Assembly: GCA_015178975.1 (NCBI GenBank)
Contig: WHVD01000038.1
Coordinates: 310,001-374,000 of the forward strand
DNA: 64,000 nt
Origin: Hysterangium stoloniferum
Lineage: Eukaryota; Basidiomycota; Agaricomycetes; Hysterangiales; Hysterangiaceae
Direction: 5' to 3'
The notes under the pieces were generated by a model, which saw only the letters and a list, made by a program, of their open reading frames with translations, ran no database searches and was not told the origin of the DNA. A program made the translations under genes and the position numbers. How positions within the stretch are numbered: the first letter of the stretch is position 1; each line of letters begins with the position of its first letter. Of the stretch, positions 22,471 through 34,500 are shown in pieces.

Positions 22471-23963
22471 ATGCCTGTAATCGACGAAAGCCTGAATCTC
22501 TACACACTCCAGATTAGGGATGCAAAGACGGCATTGACCCCTAACTCGACACAACGCACGACATTGATCATTGCTGGTGTCTATATTATTGTTATCGCCA
22601 TATTATGGTATGTGCTTCATCCGACACGTCTCATGTCCTGATCTGAAGTGGTTCCATGAAGGCATGTACCGTACCTCAACTTGATAAGTACGTGTTGAAA
22701 GAGCATCTCTCTCGATGTTAATCCTTATCCTATCCCTGCAGTATACCCCTTCAAGTGCGTCAGAACGCCAGAAGTAATGTAATATGAGAGCCTGTTTGAC
22801 ATTTTCTTGTAGGCTGCTCACTGTGGGCTTTCACGAGGTATTTTAGCCCTGGCCCCTTCTAAGTCCGATGGGTTGATGCTTTGTATAGATGAGCCACGCA
22901 ATTGCTGGTGTCCTCACCTGTGCCCGCATACATAGCCTAGAGCTCGACCGTGAGCCTGCCAGTCTTCCCTCCTTTTCCCCCTCATATTCACCCCTTGTTC
23001 TAGCGGATGAGGGAGGCGCAACGCGCATGTCTGGCGGCATTCCTTGGATCACACTCCCTGCCGGATATCTGGGCTCATCCCTCATCGGAGCATGCTTGAT
23101 TGCCTGCGGTTTCGACACTAATGCCTCCAAGGTTGCGTCTCTCGTGTTGGCTGCATTCTTTTTGGTCACGCTGTGGTGCGTTCGTTAGATAGTTCTATTT
23201 ATGCGCTGTTTTTTTTTCATGCTGAGATGTCTGGCTTCTGTCAAAGGTGGGCCCGAAGAAACATGCTGTAGTTTTCCCCCCCTTCATTTCAGAAACATGG
23301 CACTAATCAGTTGTGTAGAACATGGGCACTTATATTCGGCATGTCTGCGCTCATCGTCCTGTTCTGGTTTGTAGCTGGGGGTGTTGCACTGCGTTACCTT
23401 GTTCGTGCTGTGAAGAGAGTTTAGTGCCTTGATGACGACTTGCCTCTTACAGGTTCTGTTCATCGGTGTCATGTCCTGTCTTTATGTTGTTTGGGATGTA
23501 ATAGGCAAGTTTGAAAGCCTTGCTAGTAGTTTCACGTGAGATTGACTGCATCATTTACTAGACGATACCATTGCACGCAAGGTGAACGAGTCCGATGCAT
23601 CGGCGTTTGCGCAAGTCTGTGGCTGTTGTCCATCGCAAGGTCTGTCCATTTAACAACCATTGCGCACCCGCTAATGCGTTCCTTTGTAGTATGGGGTGTG
23701 ATTTGGCTCATTATTGCATTAATGTTCTTTGTCGCTGGTGTACTCGTCGGTATTGTTGCATTCAAGGTATCTTTTCATGCTGGTGTTTTCATCGTCTAGT
23801 GCTAACAACCATGTTATATTTGTAGGACAGTAACGCTAAGCAGAAAGAAGATAGTCTGCACTTTATTCCAGTGCCCGGAGCGAAAGGGAACAGTGCGACA
23901 AGTCATACCGTTTCGGTTGCTACATCAATTTTAATGAGCAGCATCGCAGTGCTGTTAGCATAA
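22471..23963 (+). CDS. M50B-like membrane metallopeptidase family protein
   Basis: Ten exons splice to 280 residues: 22471-22607, 22813-22837, 22889-22949, 23004-23175, 23247-23267, 23319-23400, 23453-23504, 23562-23639, 23690-23766, 23826-23963. A first membrane helix (about 30-46) leads into the zinc-site motif H53-E54-M-S-H57, followed by DEGGATRM, GGIPWITLPAGYLGSS and several further hydrophobic helices, ending in a hydrophobic C-terminus. HExxH plus multiple membrane spans and the GGIPWITLPAGYLG block match the peptidase M50B-like group seen in fungi and plants. Substrate and cellular membrane are unknown. The HExxH codons are split by an intron after Glu54. Intron 7 (from 23505) uses GCAAGT as a donor, and exon 5 is only 21 nt. 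Exon joins were chosen to maintain frame and family blocks. Confidence 0.85.
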
Positions 23964-24202
23964 TAATTACCGCTCTCACTCTTTTCTTCTCTTGCTTTCT
24001 TGATTGTTTTAATTGGACAACAGGCGATTGTTCAATTATTGACTTGAATACTACAACTGTCTCTATTCAGGAACTGTTTCATGTATGTATACTCACAGAT
24101 GTTTAATGGACTATAAAAACCGAATAAAGGACAGTATATAATATGAATACAGATGTACAGTGGCATGGGTGCATGGCTGAGCATTACTTGCTGTGGTCAG
24201 CG

Positions 24203-24603
24203 CTGCCGTTGATCAAGCTAGGATTTGGAGAGGCACTTCTGGAATCGGAGGGGACAATTCCATTATCCCCTCAGGTGGAGTGCCAGAATCGTCAGGAAAT
24301 GAATATTCGGATCCCTCTTCAGACATGAGACGGCTGGATCGCAAGGGCATAGTCGCCCACGACGCCGTGGCAGCGTCCCATTCAAAGTCAACGGACACAG
24401 TGCTGCCGTTGATCAGGCTAGGATTTGGGGAGGCACTTCTGGAATTCGGAGGGGACAATTCCGTTATCCCCTCAGATGGCGTACCAGAATCGCCGGGAAA
24501 TGAGTATTCGGATCCCTCGTCAGACATAGGACTGCTGGATCGCAAGGGCATAGTCGCCCACGAGGCCGTGGCAGCGTCCCATTCAGAGCCAACGGACATG
24601 TCG
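24203..24603. repeat. Tandem duplication of about 200 bp inside a coding tail
   Basis: Two adjacent copies, 24203-24402 and 24403-24603, start at CTGCCGTTGATCA. The unit is 67 codons in the minus-strand gene. The promoter-distal copy lacks one T (GGAATCGG against GGAATTCGG), which shifts the frame just before the stop. Confidence 0.9.
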
Positions 24604-25658
24604 ATAGTGGGCATAACAAATGTCACGTCGGACGATGAACTACTACTTTGATGAAGAGTTTCCGGGGTTATCACTGGAGTAACATCTGACAATGTAGGGC
24701 CTTCCGGTTCTGTGGACTCAATGACAATCTCTTGGATAGAACACCAGTCCCCCCCGGCGAGTCCTAAAACCTCCCTAACCATGTCCTCCGTCCAGCCTTC
24801 AAACCTGACACGCAATACAGTGCACAGTCCCAAAGGATCACCATATGGTTTACATGAACCGCCACGTTCCCATACATTCGCGGCATCGAGTCGTTTAAAC
24901 AGCGACGATACGCGAACAGCATGCTTGGAGTGCAAGGCATGCTCTCGGGCCAGGGCCGAGAGAGGAAGAAGGCAAGGTGGTGAGGTCGATGACGATGAAA
25001 GGGGAACACGCGATGTGGGAGTGGGTGCCAACGGGATCTGAAGGTATGTAGTGACGGATGGAGTGGCAGGTGTATGAAAGTAGTGCTGGACCTCTTCTGC
25101 GTCGGCAACAGCAGGGATGCTAATATGTATTTCTGTTTTGTGAACAGGCCTGGCGATTTGGTGCTTGGGTTTGCTTGTTTTCTCTCGACCGAGCGCAAAA
25201 GAGCGGCGCTGCTCCCGGATCTTGAGATCCCAATCAATCTCATTGATGGCCCTACCTGCAACTGGCACATTCTCCACAAGGTGCTGAAAGACGGGACGAG
25301 CAGTGGAGAAATTTCGTGCGGTGCCCAACCCTACGTGTGAGACATTACCTGGGACACGAGGAGGCCTAGGAAGGCAAGGTGCACCCAGTCTGGGTGCATT
25401 CCGTGAAGCAAACGAAGCAGATTGGTGAGAACTTGGATGAGATGAGTGGAGAGAACGGGAGAGAGCAGGACTAGATAGATTTGTTTTGAGTCGAGATATA
25501 AGGTGATTGTATATGGTGCGGGCTTGATTTAAAGATGACGGCTCTGCCTGCCAGTGGAAGGCAGAAGTTCGCCTAGGAAATGGTAGTTGTCGTGCTGGCT
25601 CGGAGAACCTGTGTTGCACGATCCCTTTGAGAGATCGTGCTGCTCTCCAGAGCAACAT
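24213..25658 (-). CDS. Conserved protein of unknown function with duplicated C-terminal tail
   Basis: A single open frame from ATG 25658 gives 481 residues. The N-terminus is rich in Arg/Ser/Ala and poor in acidic residues (MLLWRAARSLKG...), as in mitochondrial presequences. A central block (about residues 120-310) contains HLVENVPVAGRAINEIDWDL, a linker, and a folded-looking segment around RVRFEGWTEDMVREVLG. The C-terminus holds two copies of a 67-residue unit with EWDAATASWATMPLR and GSEYSFP. The second unit is cut short by a one-base deletion and ends in a different frame (PLQILA). I recall similar unnamed Agaricomycete proteins with the VPVAGRA block, but no function; mitochondrial location is inference. 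Confidence 0.75.
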   Translation of the reverse strand: MLLWRAARSLKGIVQHRFSEPARQLPFPRRTSAFHWQAEPSSLNQARTIYNHLISRLKTNLSSPALSRSLHSSHPSSHQSASFASRNAPRLGAPCLPRPPRVPGNVSHVGLGTARNFSTARPVFQHLVENVPVAGRAINEIDWDLKIREQRRSFALGREKTSKPKHQIARPVHKTEIHISIPAVADAEEVQHYFHTPATPSVTTYLQIPLAPTPTSRVPLSSSSTSPPCLLPLSALAREHALHSKHAVRVSSLFKRLDAANVWERGGSCKPYGDPLGLCTVLRVRFEGWTEDMVREVLGLAGGDWCSIQEIVIESTEPEGPTLSDVTPVITPETLHQSSSSSSDVTFVMPTIDMSVGSEWDAATASWATMPLRSSSPMSDEGSEYSFPGDSGTPSEGITELSPPNSRSASPNPSLINGSTVSVDFEWDAATASWATMPLRSSRLMSEEGSEYSFPDDSGTPPEGIMELSPPIPEVPLQILA

Positions 25659-25823
25659 GACAGATTGCTATGAGGTTGTAGTCAAGAGTCAAGAGTCAAG
25701 CTTTAAGTGCTAAAGTCACGTGTGAGTCTAGTGAAACCCTCGACGCGTCTTCACGGCATGCTATTATATAAGTTTACTTCCGTACATGGCTGATAATACC
25801 CATTGCACTCCAAATATTAATTA

Positions 25824-26551
25824 TCAATTATCATCCTGCTCTTCATACACAGTGATGGACGCAGGTTTCCTACTTTTGTTCGGGATTGGTTTGCGTTTAG
25901 ATTTGTTGTCATTTGGTTGCACTGGTACCGCCAGGAGGCCCTCTCCCTTATTAACCTTGAGTATTATGCTCACGCCACCTTTTCCGCGAGTCCTCGTGCT
26001 GATATCTTCATCTTCATCGTCGGGAATAATCTCGTCCACCACTTCAATGGTTCCTGTACGGACCTCTGTCTTCACATCCTCTTTTGGAAAGGGCAGTATC
26101 GACGGTAATGAGACGGCAAGAGTCAAAAGATGCGGGATTGCGGCACCCATTGCATGGAGATGGAGTGTATCGTATCTGTTTCCGATGTACATAGATTGCT
26201 CAATTTCGGAGCCAATGAGCCATGAGTCACATACCCTTGTTCAACGAGCAGTTTCTTGCACCGGGTGAGGTATGCTGCGAGAGGAGTTTGTCGAGTGATG
26301 CAAATGAGATTTTTTCCCTCTTTATGTGCCGACTTTGGTCCACTCGCGGAGACAGATGTGGGAACAGTAGGGAAGGGCCGAGGCGGTGCAAGTTTCCGAA
26401 TTCTCTCCTTGCGCATAAGAGCCACAGCTGTCTGACTAGTCAACATCGTTTTGCTATCGGAGGCGGCATCATCTCCCGTAATATCGGCTGATATCTTGGG
26501 TTTTTTAGAGGGTTGTCGGTCATTGTCTGCACCGTCGCACTTGCGTTTCAT
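25824..26551 (-). CDS. POP7: RNase P/MRP subunit Pop7 (Rpp20, Alba-like)
   Basis: Exons 26551-26235 and 26175-25824 (introns by eye; 222 residues). After a Lys-rich N-terminus (KRKCDG...QPSKKPK) comes the Alba-type core: ICITRQTPLAAYLTRCKKLL, then HLHAMGAAIPHLLTLAVSL and TEVRTGTIEVVDEI followed by an acidic DDEDEDI stretch. These blocks fit the Pop7/Rpp20 family, which pairs with Pop6 in RNase P and RNase MRP for tRNA 5' processing and pre-rRNA cleavage. The 59-bp intron joins GG|A and restores the family's LHAMG block. The gene is divergent from TBP, with 156 bp between the start codons. Confidence 0.85.
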
Positions 26552-26707
26552 GATACTGGTGTGACTTTCAGCTGACTCAGCCGGCCCTATTCTGAGCCCA
26601 AAATCTCGGAGTATAAAAGGCGGCGCTTGACTCTCCTTTTACCACCACCACCGGAACTTGTCAAGTCTCGATCCCCTTCGTTTCGTGTATTGTCTCCAAC
26701 AATTATC
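26552..26707. promoter_or_regulatory. Shared divergent promoter POP7/TBP with TATA box
   Basis: The interval separates the POP7 start (minus) from the TBP start (plus). A near-consensus TATA box, TATAAAAGG, lies at 26612-26620, 88 bp upstream of the TBP start codon and in TBP orientation, followed by a pyrimidine-rich tract (CTCTCCTTTT) typical of fungal transcription starts. Confidence 0.7.
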
Positions 26708-27883
26708 ATGTCGTCTATGCTCCCTGCGCGTCCTATCGTTTTCCCTTCGCGAAACTACAATCAACAGCAGCAATCCCAGCAACAGCAGCAACAAAATTCA
26801 CAGCAACAACAACAACAACTTCAGTCTTCTCCATCTTCGTCTTCACTTCCTGGTCCTTCCAATATCTCATATCTACCACTATCGAACCCTCCATCTACCT
26901 ACCTACCACCCTCAAATGGTACTCAAGGTCCTCCGGGCCCCACAGCTGATGCAAAAGGCGCTGCTCCGACTCCATCTGCTGCACCCGCTACTCCACAGCC
27001 GTTGACGCTTGAGCAACAACATATCACCGCTGTAGATGGCATAGTTCCCACTTTACAGTAAGTGCTTTCTATCTTCTCGCTCATTGAAGTCCTTTATCAC
27101 GTCTTTGGCTCATGTGGTCAAAAACATTGTTTCGGTTCACAACCGCCGTTACTGATATTTCTTGTTATATTGCGTCTGCAGGAACATAGTAGCCACTGTG
27201 AACCTTGATTGTCGGTTGGACCTCAAAACTATAGCATTGCATGCCCGTAACGCTGAATACAACCCAAAGGTATTTTGAAACCACTGCACATTGTTTGGAC
27301 TTCGGTTTTGACCATACCCCAACAGCGTTTTGCTGCCGTTATTATGCGTATTCGTGAGCCTAAAACCACTGCGCTTATATTTGCATCGGGGAAGATGGTG
27401 GTGACTGGTGCTAAGTCCGAAGATGATTCGAGACTGGCATCCAGAAAATATGCCCGCATAGTCCAGAAGCTCGGTTTCGATGCAAAATTTTCCGAGTTTA
27501 AAATCCAAAATATTGTCGGAAGTTGCGACGTCAAATTTCCAATCAGGCTTGAGGGTTTGGCATATAGTCACGGTCAATTCTCAAGTTACGAGCCAGAGGT
27601 GAGAATCCCATGTGTAAAGCTTCTACTGTAATTAATCAGGTGTAGCTATTTCCTGGTCTGATCTACCGCATGATCAAACCGAAAGTGGTTCTACTCATCT
27701 TTGTCTCTGGGAAGATCGTCCTGACAGGAGCAAAGGTAATATTCGTTTCTTGCCTTCGATGATCTGCTAATCGTGTCGCTGTTCCCGTCACTGACATCAT
27801 TTAACCCACGTTAGGTGAGGGAGGAGATCTACACCGCTTTCAACACAATTTATACTGTACTTTGTGAATTCCGAAAGCCATGA
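26708..27883 (+). CDS. TBP: TATA-binding protein
   Basis: Exons 26708-27057, 27182-27269, 27326-27598, 27646-27735, 27815-27883 (289 residues). The N-terminal 115 residues are Gln-, Pro- and Ser-rich with runs of up to seven Gln. The C-terminal saddle contains both direct repeats: [15 protein letters not shown]...[20 protein letters not shown] and [15 protein letters not shown]...[18 protein letters not shown]. It ends CEFRKP, almost identical to the universally conserved core. It nucleates TFIID, SAGA, TFIIIB and SL1-type complexes at promoters of all three polymerases. The ATG at 26708 is the first in frame. The open frame extends upstream without a start codon, so the start choice is firm. 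Confidence 0.98.
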
Positions 27884-28452
27884 GGATCTTGTCTTCCTAT
27901 CAGACTAGTGGTTGAAGCCATCGATGTGACGGTTGTCATGCTTATTCAAATGCTACTAATGGACCCGGGTTCGTTGGCCACACGGATGCTGGTATTATGA
28001 TGCCACCTAGTCGTCAGCATTTGAATATACCTATCTTCCCATTTTTGTTACCCTTTTCTTTATCGGGATGGGTTTTAGATACATGTATATTAGATAAGAT
28101 ACAAATATTAGTTGACATTTGCAGACAAGCTAGAGTTCCCACGTGATCATAGAAAACAATATGTGAATAAAACTTTAACATTACAGGATATACAAGTTAA
28201 CCAGTTAACAAACAAAACCGCACATAACCCGGAAATGGAGGGAAAATGGCAAGTACAATATACAAATACCCCTTCAGATGTAGTCCAAAAGAAGAGAGCT
28301 GTAAAGGGATACAACAATGGGTCATAGATATGATGGTAGAGATTATGATTTTGACACGTCCATCGCGTGAGGGTTCACGGCAGGTAATCGCCACATCCGC
28401 GGGGTATACCATAAAACAAACCAGTTCTCCTAGCAGCATCTTGCAACGTCCC
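27884..28452. other. Convergent intergenic region
   Basis: The region between the TBP stop and the end of the minus-strand coiled-coil gene. It is AT-rich and contains no supported feature. Confidence 0.5.
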
Positions 28453-31386
28453 TTACCTATCTCGCCAGCCATACGACCCCAAGTCACCTTCGTAGCCATA
28501 TCCTCCCCCGCCCTTCCCCCTTGTCGCATTACCTACACCACCACCGGCCAGTCCCAAGTGCCGCGGCGGAACACTGACAGGTTCACGTTTTCTCCTCATT
28601 GGCGGCGCATTACTGATACTACCGCCGGACGTCTGGTACGGCTGCCCGTACTGCATGTGACGTGGTGGGAGAGGCCCATGAACAATAACAGGCCCATATT
28701 CGGGATCGTCATGCAGCAAGGGGGTCGCCAGTGGCGGTTGGTAAGGAGAAATACTGTTAGATGGTACAAATGTCGTGGGGCCACCAGAGAATGTCATGCT
28801 CGGTGCATTGGCTCTATGGGAGAAGGTTGGGTCGGAAGAAAACCCACCCCCAGCGGGGGAAAATGGAGTAGCAGCGGGAGAAAATGGGGGAGCAGTTGGG
28901 GAGAATGGTCGTGCGCTGGGGGAAAATGGCGTTGTAGAAGAAGTGGCAGAATAAACATTTGCGTGTGATACAAAAGAGCTGTCCCCGTTAAGTACCGAGC
29001 CATGGCTTCCATTCACAACTAGCGACCCACTTCCACTCCCATCCGATGTAAAATTTGCATTTCTCCCTCCAACATTGATCGACAAGGGTAACGCATCGAT
29101 GTTAGTGGCGGAGGCTCTTGAGAACGCACCGACATTAGCGCCCACACTTGGGTGTGAGAAAGGAACAGCAGCATTGCCGACTGCAGAAGATGTAGGAACG
29201 TTACTATTTCTGAAAGACGCTGATGCACTGCTGTTTGTTATGGACTGCACAGCACTCGCTACTCCTCTCCCTGCACCTGATTGCGAATCATCAGTGCTAT
29301 TCGAAGCTCGTGGCTTAATCGGATTGCTGTTGCTATTCAACGCTGGAATTCTAGTCGAGAGCTGATTTGTCATTGCCGAAACACCAGCTGGAATATTGCT
29401 ATCGCTTGACGCATGTGGTCGCCCACTTACATCCACCGGCGGTAGAAACATTATATCCTCATGCCCGTTGACATTCCCCGCAGAAAACGAACCGTCCAGG
29501 GATACGCTACCTGGATCCGTCAGGCCTGCATCAGCACCTCCTCCCAGCGATCTAGAGAGGGACGTGGCCACATCGGAAGAGCCGTCGCTTGGATACGACG
29601 CGTTGTTACTCTTAATGTCGTCTCTCAGACTGAGTGTAGAGGAAAAGTTCGGAAGACTGGTATTTGAATCTGAGCATGTGTCATTGCGGTCAGTCACGTC
29701 ACTTGTGGGATTATGAATTGCGCCAAGGTTTGAATTTTCAATATTTTGCTGATTGCTGAAATTTCCTTCGGCGGTACGAATTTTGTGGGAGTTCATATCT
29801 TCACCGCCGAAGTCATTCTTGGTGTCAACAGGCGGTTCAATAACCGAAACATCGCTAATAGGCTTGATATCCCTTCCATTGGGATTTAGATTACTCGTTG
29901 GGCATAAGTTGTCTGAAGAGGATTTATTTGAAAGAGTTGTGCTGGGGGGTACGCGAACGCTTTCTAAAGAGGTTCTATTGGAGAGAATGTGCGAATGATT
30001 GGACGGCGGTCGTGATGGGACAGAGGAAGAGTAATAAGATTGAGGACGTGAGCGTGGCGCTTGTGGATGCGAATGCGAGTTTGACGACATGCTGGAAACG
30101 GAGCCAGAACGCGACAACGAATCAGACCCCCGCGATAGGGAGCCCGCACGCGACAAGGAAACCGATGGAGTAGAGGACGTGGACCCCGACCTTGATAAAC
30201 TAATGGACTCGACGGACCTTGCTTGTTCCATGACTCGTCGCTCTTCAGCTGATTTTCGACGTGGAGCTTGGATGGGTTGGATGGATGTAGAAGGTGACGG
30301 AGTTGGCGAGGAATGACCAAGACGGCCGTTCCCGTTAGAAGGTATGGCAAAACCGACGCCAACGCTCCCAGGAAAGCCACCTTCATTAATAGATGGCCGA
30401 CTTCCGTTCGGATTGACGGATCCAAGACCATCCCCGCCTACAGCTGACGGTTCCCACCCTATTTCTCTTTCCCCGTGGCCGTTCGGATTTGGATATGCTG
30501 ATTCAAACATAAACCCAGACCCTGAGGGGGGTAAACGGTTAGGAGTATTCTCAACCGCCCGCGTAAATAGGGCTGTGAGATTCGCAGGCCATGTATGTGT
30601 GTGACCCTCGTCATTAGGAGCACTCTTGTCGACATGGTCAGGTTTTGTGGGCACGGCCGAACCTGTGCTGTAAAGAACACTCTCACGGACAGCGTTAGGC
30701 GCATCTTTCTCCCCTTTACGACGATCGCGGTGTAAATCCAAGCTAGGTAATACGGGAACATGCGGTTTGACGGAGGGTGGGCTTGATGGGGTTCGGGAGG
30801 AACTCAAACGTAGCTACAGCAAAACAACGATAAGTTACAGACACCTTGGATATCCTGAGAAGGAGCTTACCTGCACACTGTCTCCTCCATTCGGACCTAG
30901 ACTGGGCTCTCTATCAAACGGTGTGGCGTACACTAGGACTCCGTCTTGCAGACTGTCCTTGGAATTTGAGGAAGAGCCCGCAATACTACGGCCGTTGCCT
31001 ATACCAAGACGGTCCAGCTCTTTCCTCAATATATCTCGCTCTTCCTCCATTCGTCGGCACCGTGCACGCCAACGATCCATCTCCGTGTCTGCGCGTTCGA
31101 CCTCCCTTGCTAGAACTGCCAGATGCGCCCGCAGCTTCTTGTTTTCTGCTCTCAAAGTACTTGATCTCTCCTTGATATTGAATCCGTCGCCTTTATTTTC
31201 GCCTCCCTTCGCTCTTGCTGACCTTAGTGGCTCCTCATGAACATGGTCAGGATGGCCATGCAAGGATGTGCACGCATCGTCGTCCTCGTCATCTTCTTCG
31301 AGCTCGTCGTCGCTAGATACAGCTCCCTCGTCGTCATCCTCATATATGACTTCGAGAGTCTCAGCTCGAGAGGTGGCCATGGCCAT
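28453..31386 (-). CDS. Ser-rich coiled-coil protein of unknown function
   Basis: Exons 31386-30871 and 30813-28453 (958 residues). The ATG at 31386 is preceded only by non-ATG codons in frame. The N-terminus is acidic (YEDDDEGAVSSDDELEEDDED). Residues about 75-130 form a clear coiled coil (LRAENKKLRAHLAVLAREVE, then RWRARCRRMEEERDILRKEL). The remaining 800 residues are low-complexity Ser/Asn/Pro-rich, with a PFSP repeat (four copies) near 860 and an Arg/Gly/Tyr-rich end. The stop codon overlaps a possible donor (TAG then GTAAGG), so a further 3' exon cannot be excluded. I do not recognise the family; the coiled coil suggests a scaffold or dimerising role, which is inference. Confidence 0.7.
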
Positions 31387-31587
31387 CGACCACAAAAAAG
31401 AGAGGAAACAGCAATAACCTTTATGTCAGCAAAGCCTTGGCTAATAAATCGTTTCACGTGACTACGTGCCTGGCGGCCAGGGCCGGCGGATGCATACCGT
31501 TTTCATTATGCGAGCAAGCACCCTCTTCTGAATTCAGATTGGCGTTCGCATGACAACAATGATTACAATTCTAGTTAATATTACAAA

Positions 31588-34500
31588 TCAGTACATGGAG
31601 TCTGACTCGAATCCGCAGTCCCCCTCCTCCTCGTCACCCATCCAGTCTTTATTCTCGCCGCTGTCCGCGTTCTTCAAGGGTCCTCCTTCTACCTCTCTCA
31701 ATTCTAGAAGTCCAAGCACAGCGAAATCCTCCTCTTTCTCGTCATCCAATGTCTCTGGTGCAATCTCGTCGGGAATGTCCTTTGACACAGTCTCTCGGCA
31801 GTCGCAAAGTTCACGTAGACAGTACTTGGAGTTGACATCCTCAAGCTCCCGTTTCACTTGTACTGCTAAGAGTGGTTTTGCACGGGATAGACTAACTGAC
31901 GGTCTACATATCGCCCCAATTTCTACGTCATGGATTATGAATCGGATAGAATCATTTGCGTTGTTTTTGGCGTCTTCACTGGCAAAGCGTCTTGTTACGT
32001 TGCTCTGTAAGACCACCGCACTCGTACAGGTGAGAGAGTACTCACTGAAATTTGGCCCGCTGACAACCCTGTTGAGCGAGCGCTAGTAGCAATTCTGACG
32101 TGGGATCCCGAGGAAGATTGGGTCGCAGAACCTCCAGAATCGGCATCATTAGTCGTTCAATGATAGCTCTGACACCTTCGTAATCGTATCCCGAGTCGAT
32201 CAACATCGCGCCACAAAGACTTTCCATAATATCAGATATGGCTTTTGGAAGCTCATATCTCCAGCCTTCTAAGACTATGTGTTCATAGCCAAAACCGATG
32301 TGCTGGAGTGCGGTCTTCTTAATAGCCATTTCTAATTCAACGTTGCTGGAAAGAAGGTATTTGTGGAGTTCAAGCTGTTTGATTGCAATTATAGTCAAGG
32401 CAGGGGCCCAAACTGCTCTAGACTTTGCCCATGTTAGTTGTCCAGATGTCGCATGCGGGAACTTCTTATATAAATATTCCAAAACCACAAGGTCAATTAA
32501 TGCTGAAATTGCCAACTCAGTTCTTTCTCCTGGCCAGAGCATTTATGCACATACCGTCTCCTAAAAACTCAAGTCGTTGATAACAGGCGTTGTCAGAGGT
32601 AAACGATGGATGAGTAAAGGCTTCCATTAGCAGCGTGCATGTCTTAAACCTGTATCCAAGCTTGTTCTCTAGTGGACTGAAAAAGGAGGGAACATTCGAG
32701 GGGTCACGAGGGATGTACCTTGTGGACCAGTGTTCTGGTCCACCAAAGCATAGTTTTAAAGCCGTGCCAGTTTGTAGTGCCATTTCAATGCGGCCAGTAA
32801 GAAAGCTTACTCCGAGCAATGCCTCCATGCAGTCCTGAAGACTCCGTCGTGCGAATTTCCTTTGTACAAACCAGACACCATCGACGAATTTTCCCTCGGC
32901 AGCTGTGGGGCGCCATGCTCTCGTACTGGAAGGCTCAGAAGTCAAGAATCTTTCCAGTCCGATATCCTTGGCTCGCGCGAGTAACCCACGGTTGCTGACG
33001 GAATTTCTCCTCATACCGTCCAGTTGTCCTACGAGAATGAGTAATTGACATCGATTATTATAACGTACATACCTTCATGGCGGAAAGGATACTTGTTAAA
33101 TAGATGCACGACTACACAGAGTTTAAGCACCGAATCGCCAAGCGTCTCTAACCTCTGATTGCTAAAACCAGCCGTAGCACACGGAAGGGTGAGTGCCTCC
33201 ACTACAAGGTCTTCTTGTAGTGCTGGAAGCCCCAATTCTTCAATGATCTTACGAGCACGATAAACGTCTGTGATCCGTCGAATCACTTGTGGTAGGGTGC
33301 GAAAAGACTGGATTGTATCTTGCGAGAGAACACAAATTTCACAGGTTCCCGCTGGGACAAACCTCGATTTCCGATGTGGATTTTCCATACTTATATCAGC
33401 CTGAGGCCTTGAGGGTAATGGGTATACTGAGGAGAAGTTGCGAGCAAATGTTTCTACCTAATGATCATGAGCATGGTCCGTCAATGAGTGGCATGACGCA
33501 GACACCTACCATGACTAAAGCGCCTTCAGTGGGAATATGCACAGGATAGTTTCGACGTTTGTATACATGTTCCCAGTGTTGGATAAAGGTATCAAATTGT
33601 TCTCCAATAGGTGGTCGTGACAAGGGATTGAGGTCATTGCGTAAGCATCGTAACAACAGTGGCCTTCCAGGCTCAAGCGTGGATTGCAAAAGTAGCTGTC
33701 CCTCGTCTTCTTGTGTAATATTTGCAGGATCCAAGCTGGATGGGTTTTCAACAATGCTCCTCATTGACTCAATATCTAGTTGTCCGGTCGAATCAATTAT
33801 CGCCATTAGACATGTAGGCAGCGACTTGATCGTTTTAGAAGTGTTGCACCAGCGTATTCCAAAGGCAGTGTACTCTATGAGCAGTCGCAAGTTCGCTTTG
33901 GGGAGAGATACTGCTCGAGGAGCTGCAAAAAGTATATTGCCGTTGCCTGTTGGGACTAGAGGCAAAGTCCCCAGGAAAGTACCTACTACGATGGCGAATG
34001 TTGAGAAAGGGAAGCTCATGGGATATACAAATACAGAGATGGCTTCCGATATTACAGCTCTGCCGTCGTCCCAAACAGACCAGGGGTCGTGAACGAGAAC
34101 ATCCATCATAGAAGGAACAGAGTTTACTTCTGGGATTAATCGACCGTCTGCATCCTCGACGATGTCACCAGAGGTCTTTCGAGCAGGCAGAAGATAATCG
34201 TCAAAGACACCCAGTTCATGGAGAGATTTACAGGCAATGAATGCGGCGGCAGCCTTTGCTTCGCGTTTGGTGCTTCGATATGCCCCACTATAAGTAAGCA
34301 TGTCCCTGGGAATAGGTAGTGCGGATGGAAGTTTGACTGTAGACTGGAAGTCCCCTGAGTAGACTGGTTGTAATGCTGAAACCTTTGTATATTTGTCGCG
34401 TGGAATCAGAGCGCAGAGATTGTTCAGAAGGCTGATAGCAGACCCGAACGTAAGTACCGCACCAGTGGAGTGGATGGCATATCGGAGACGAGCAGCAATA

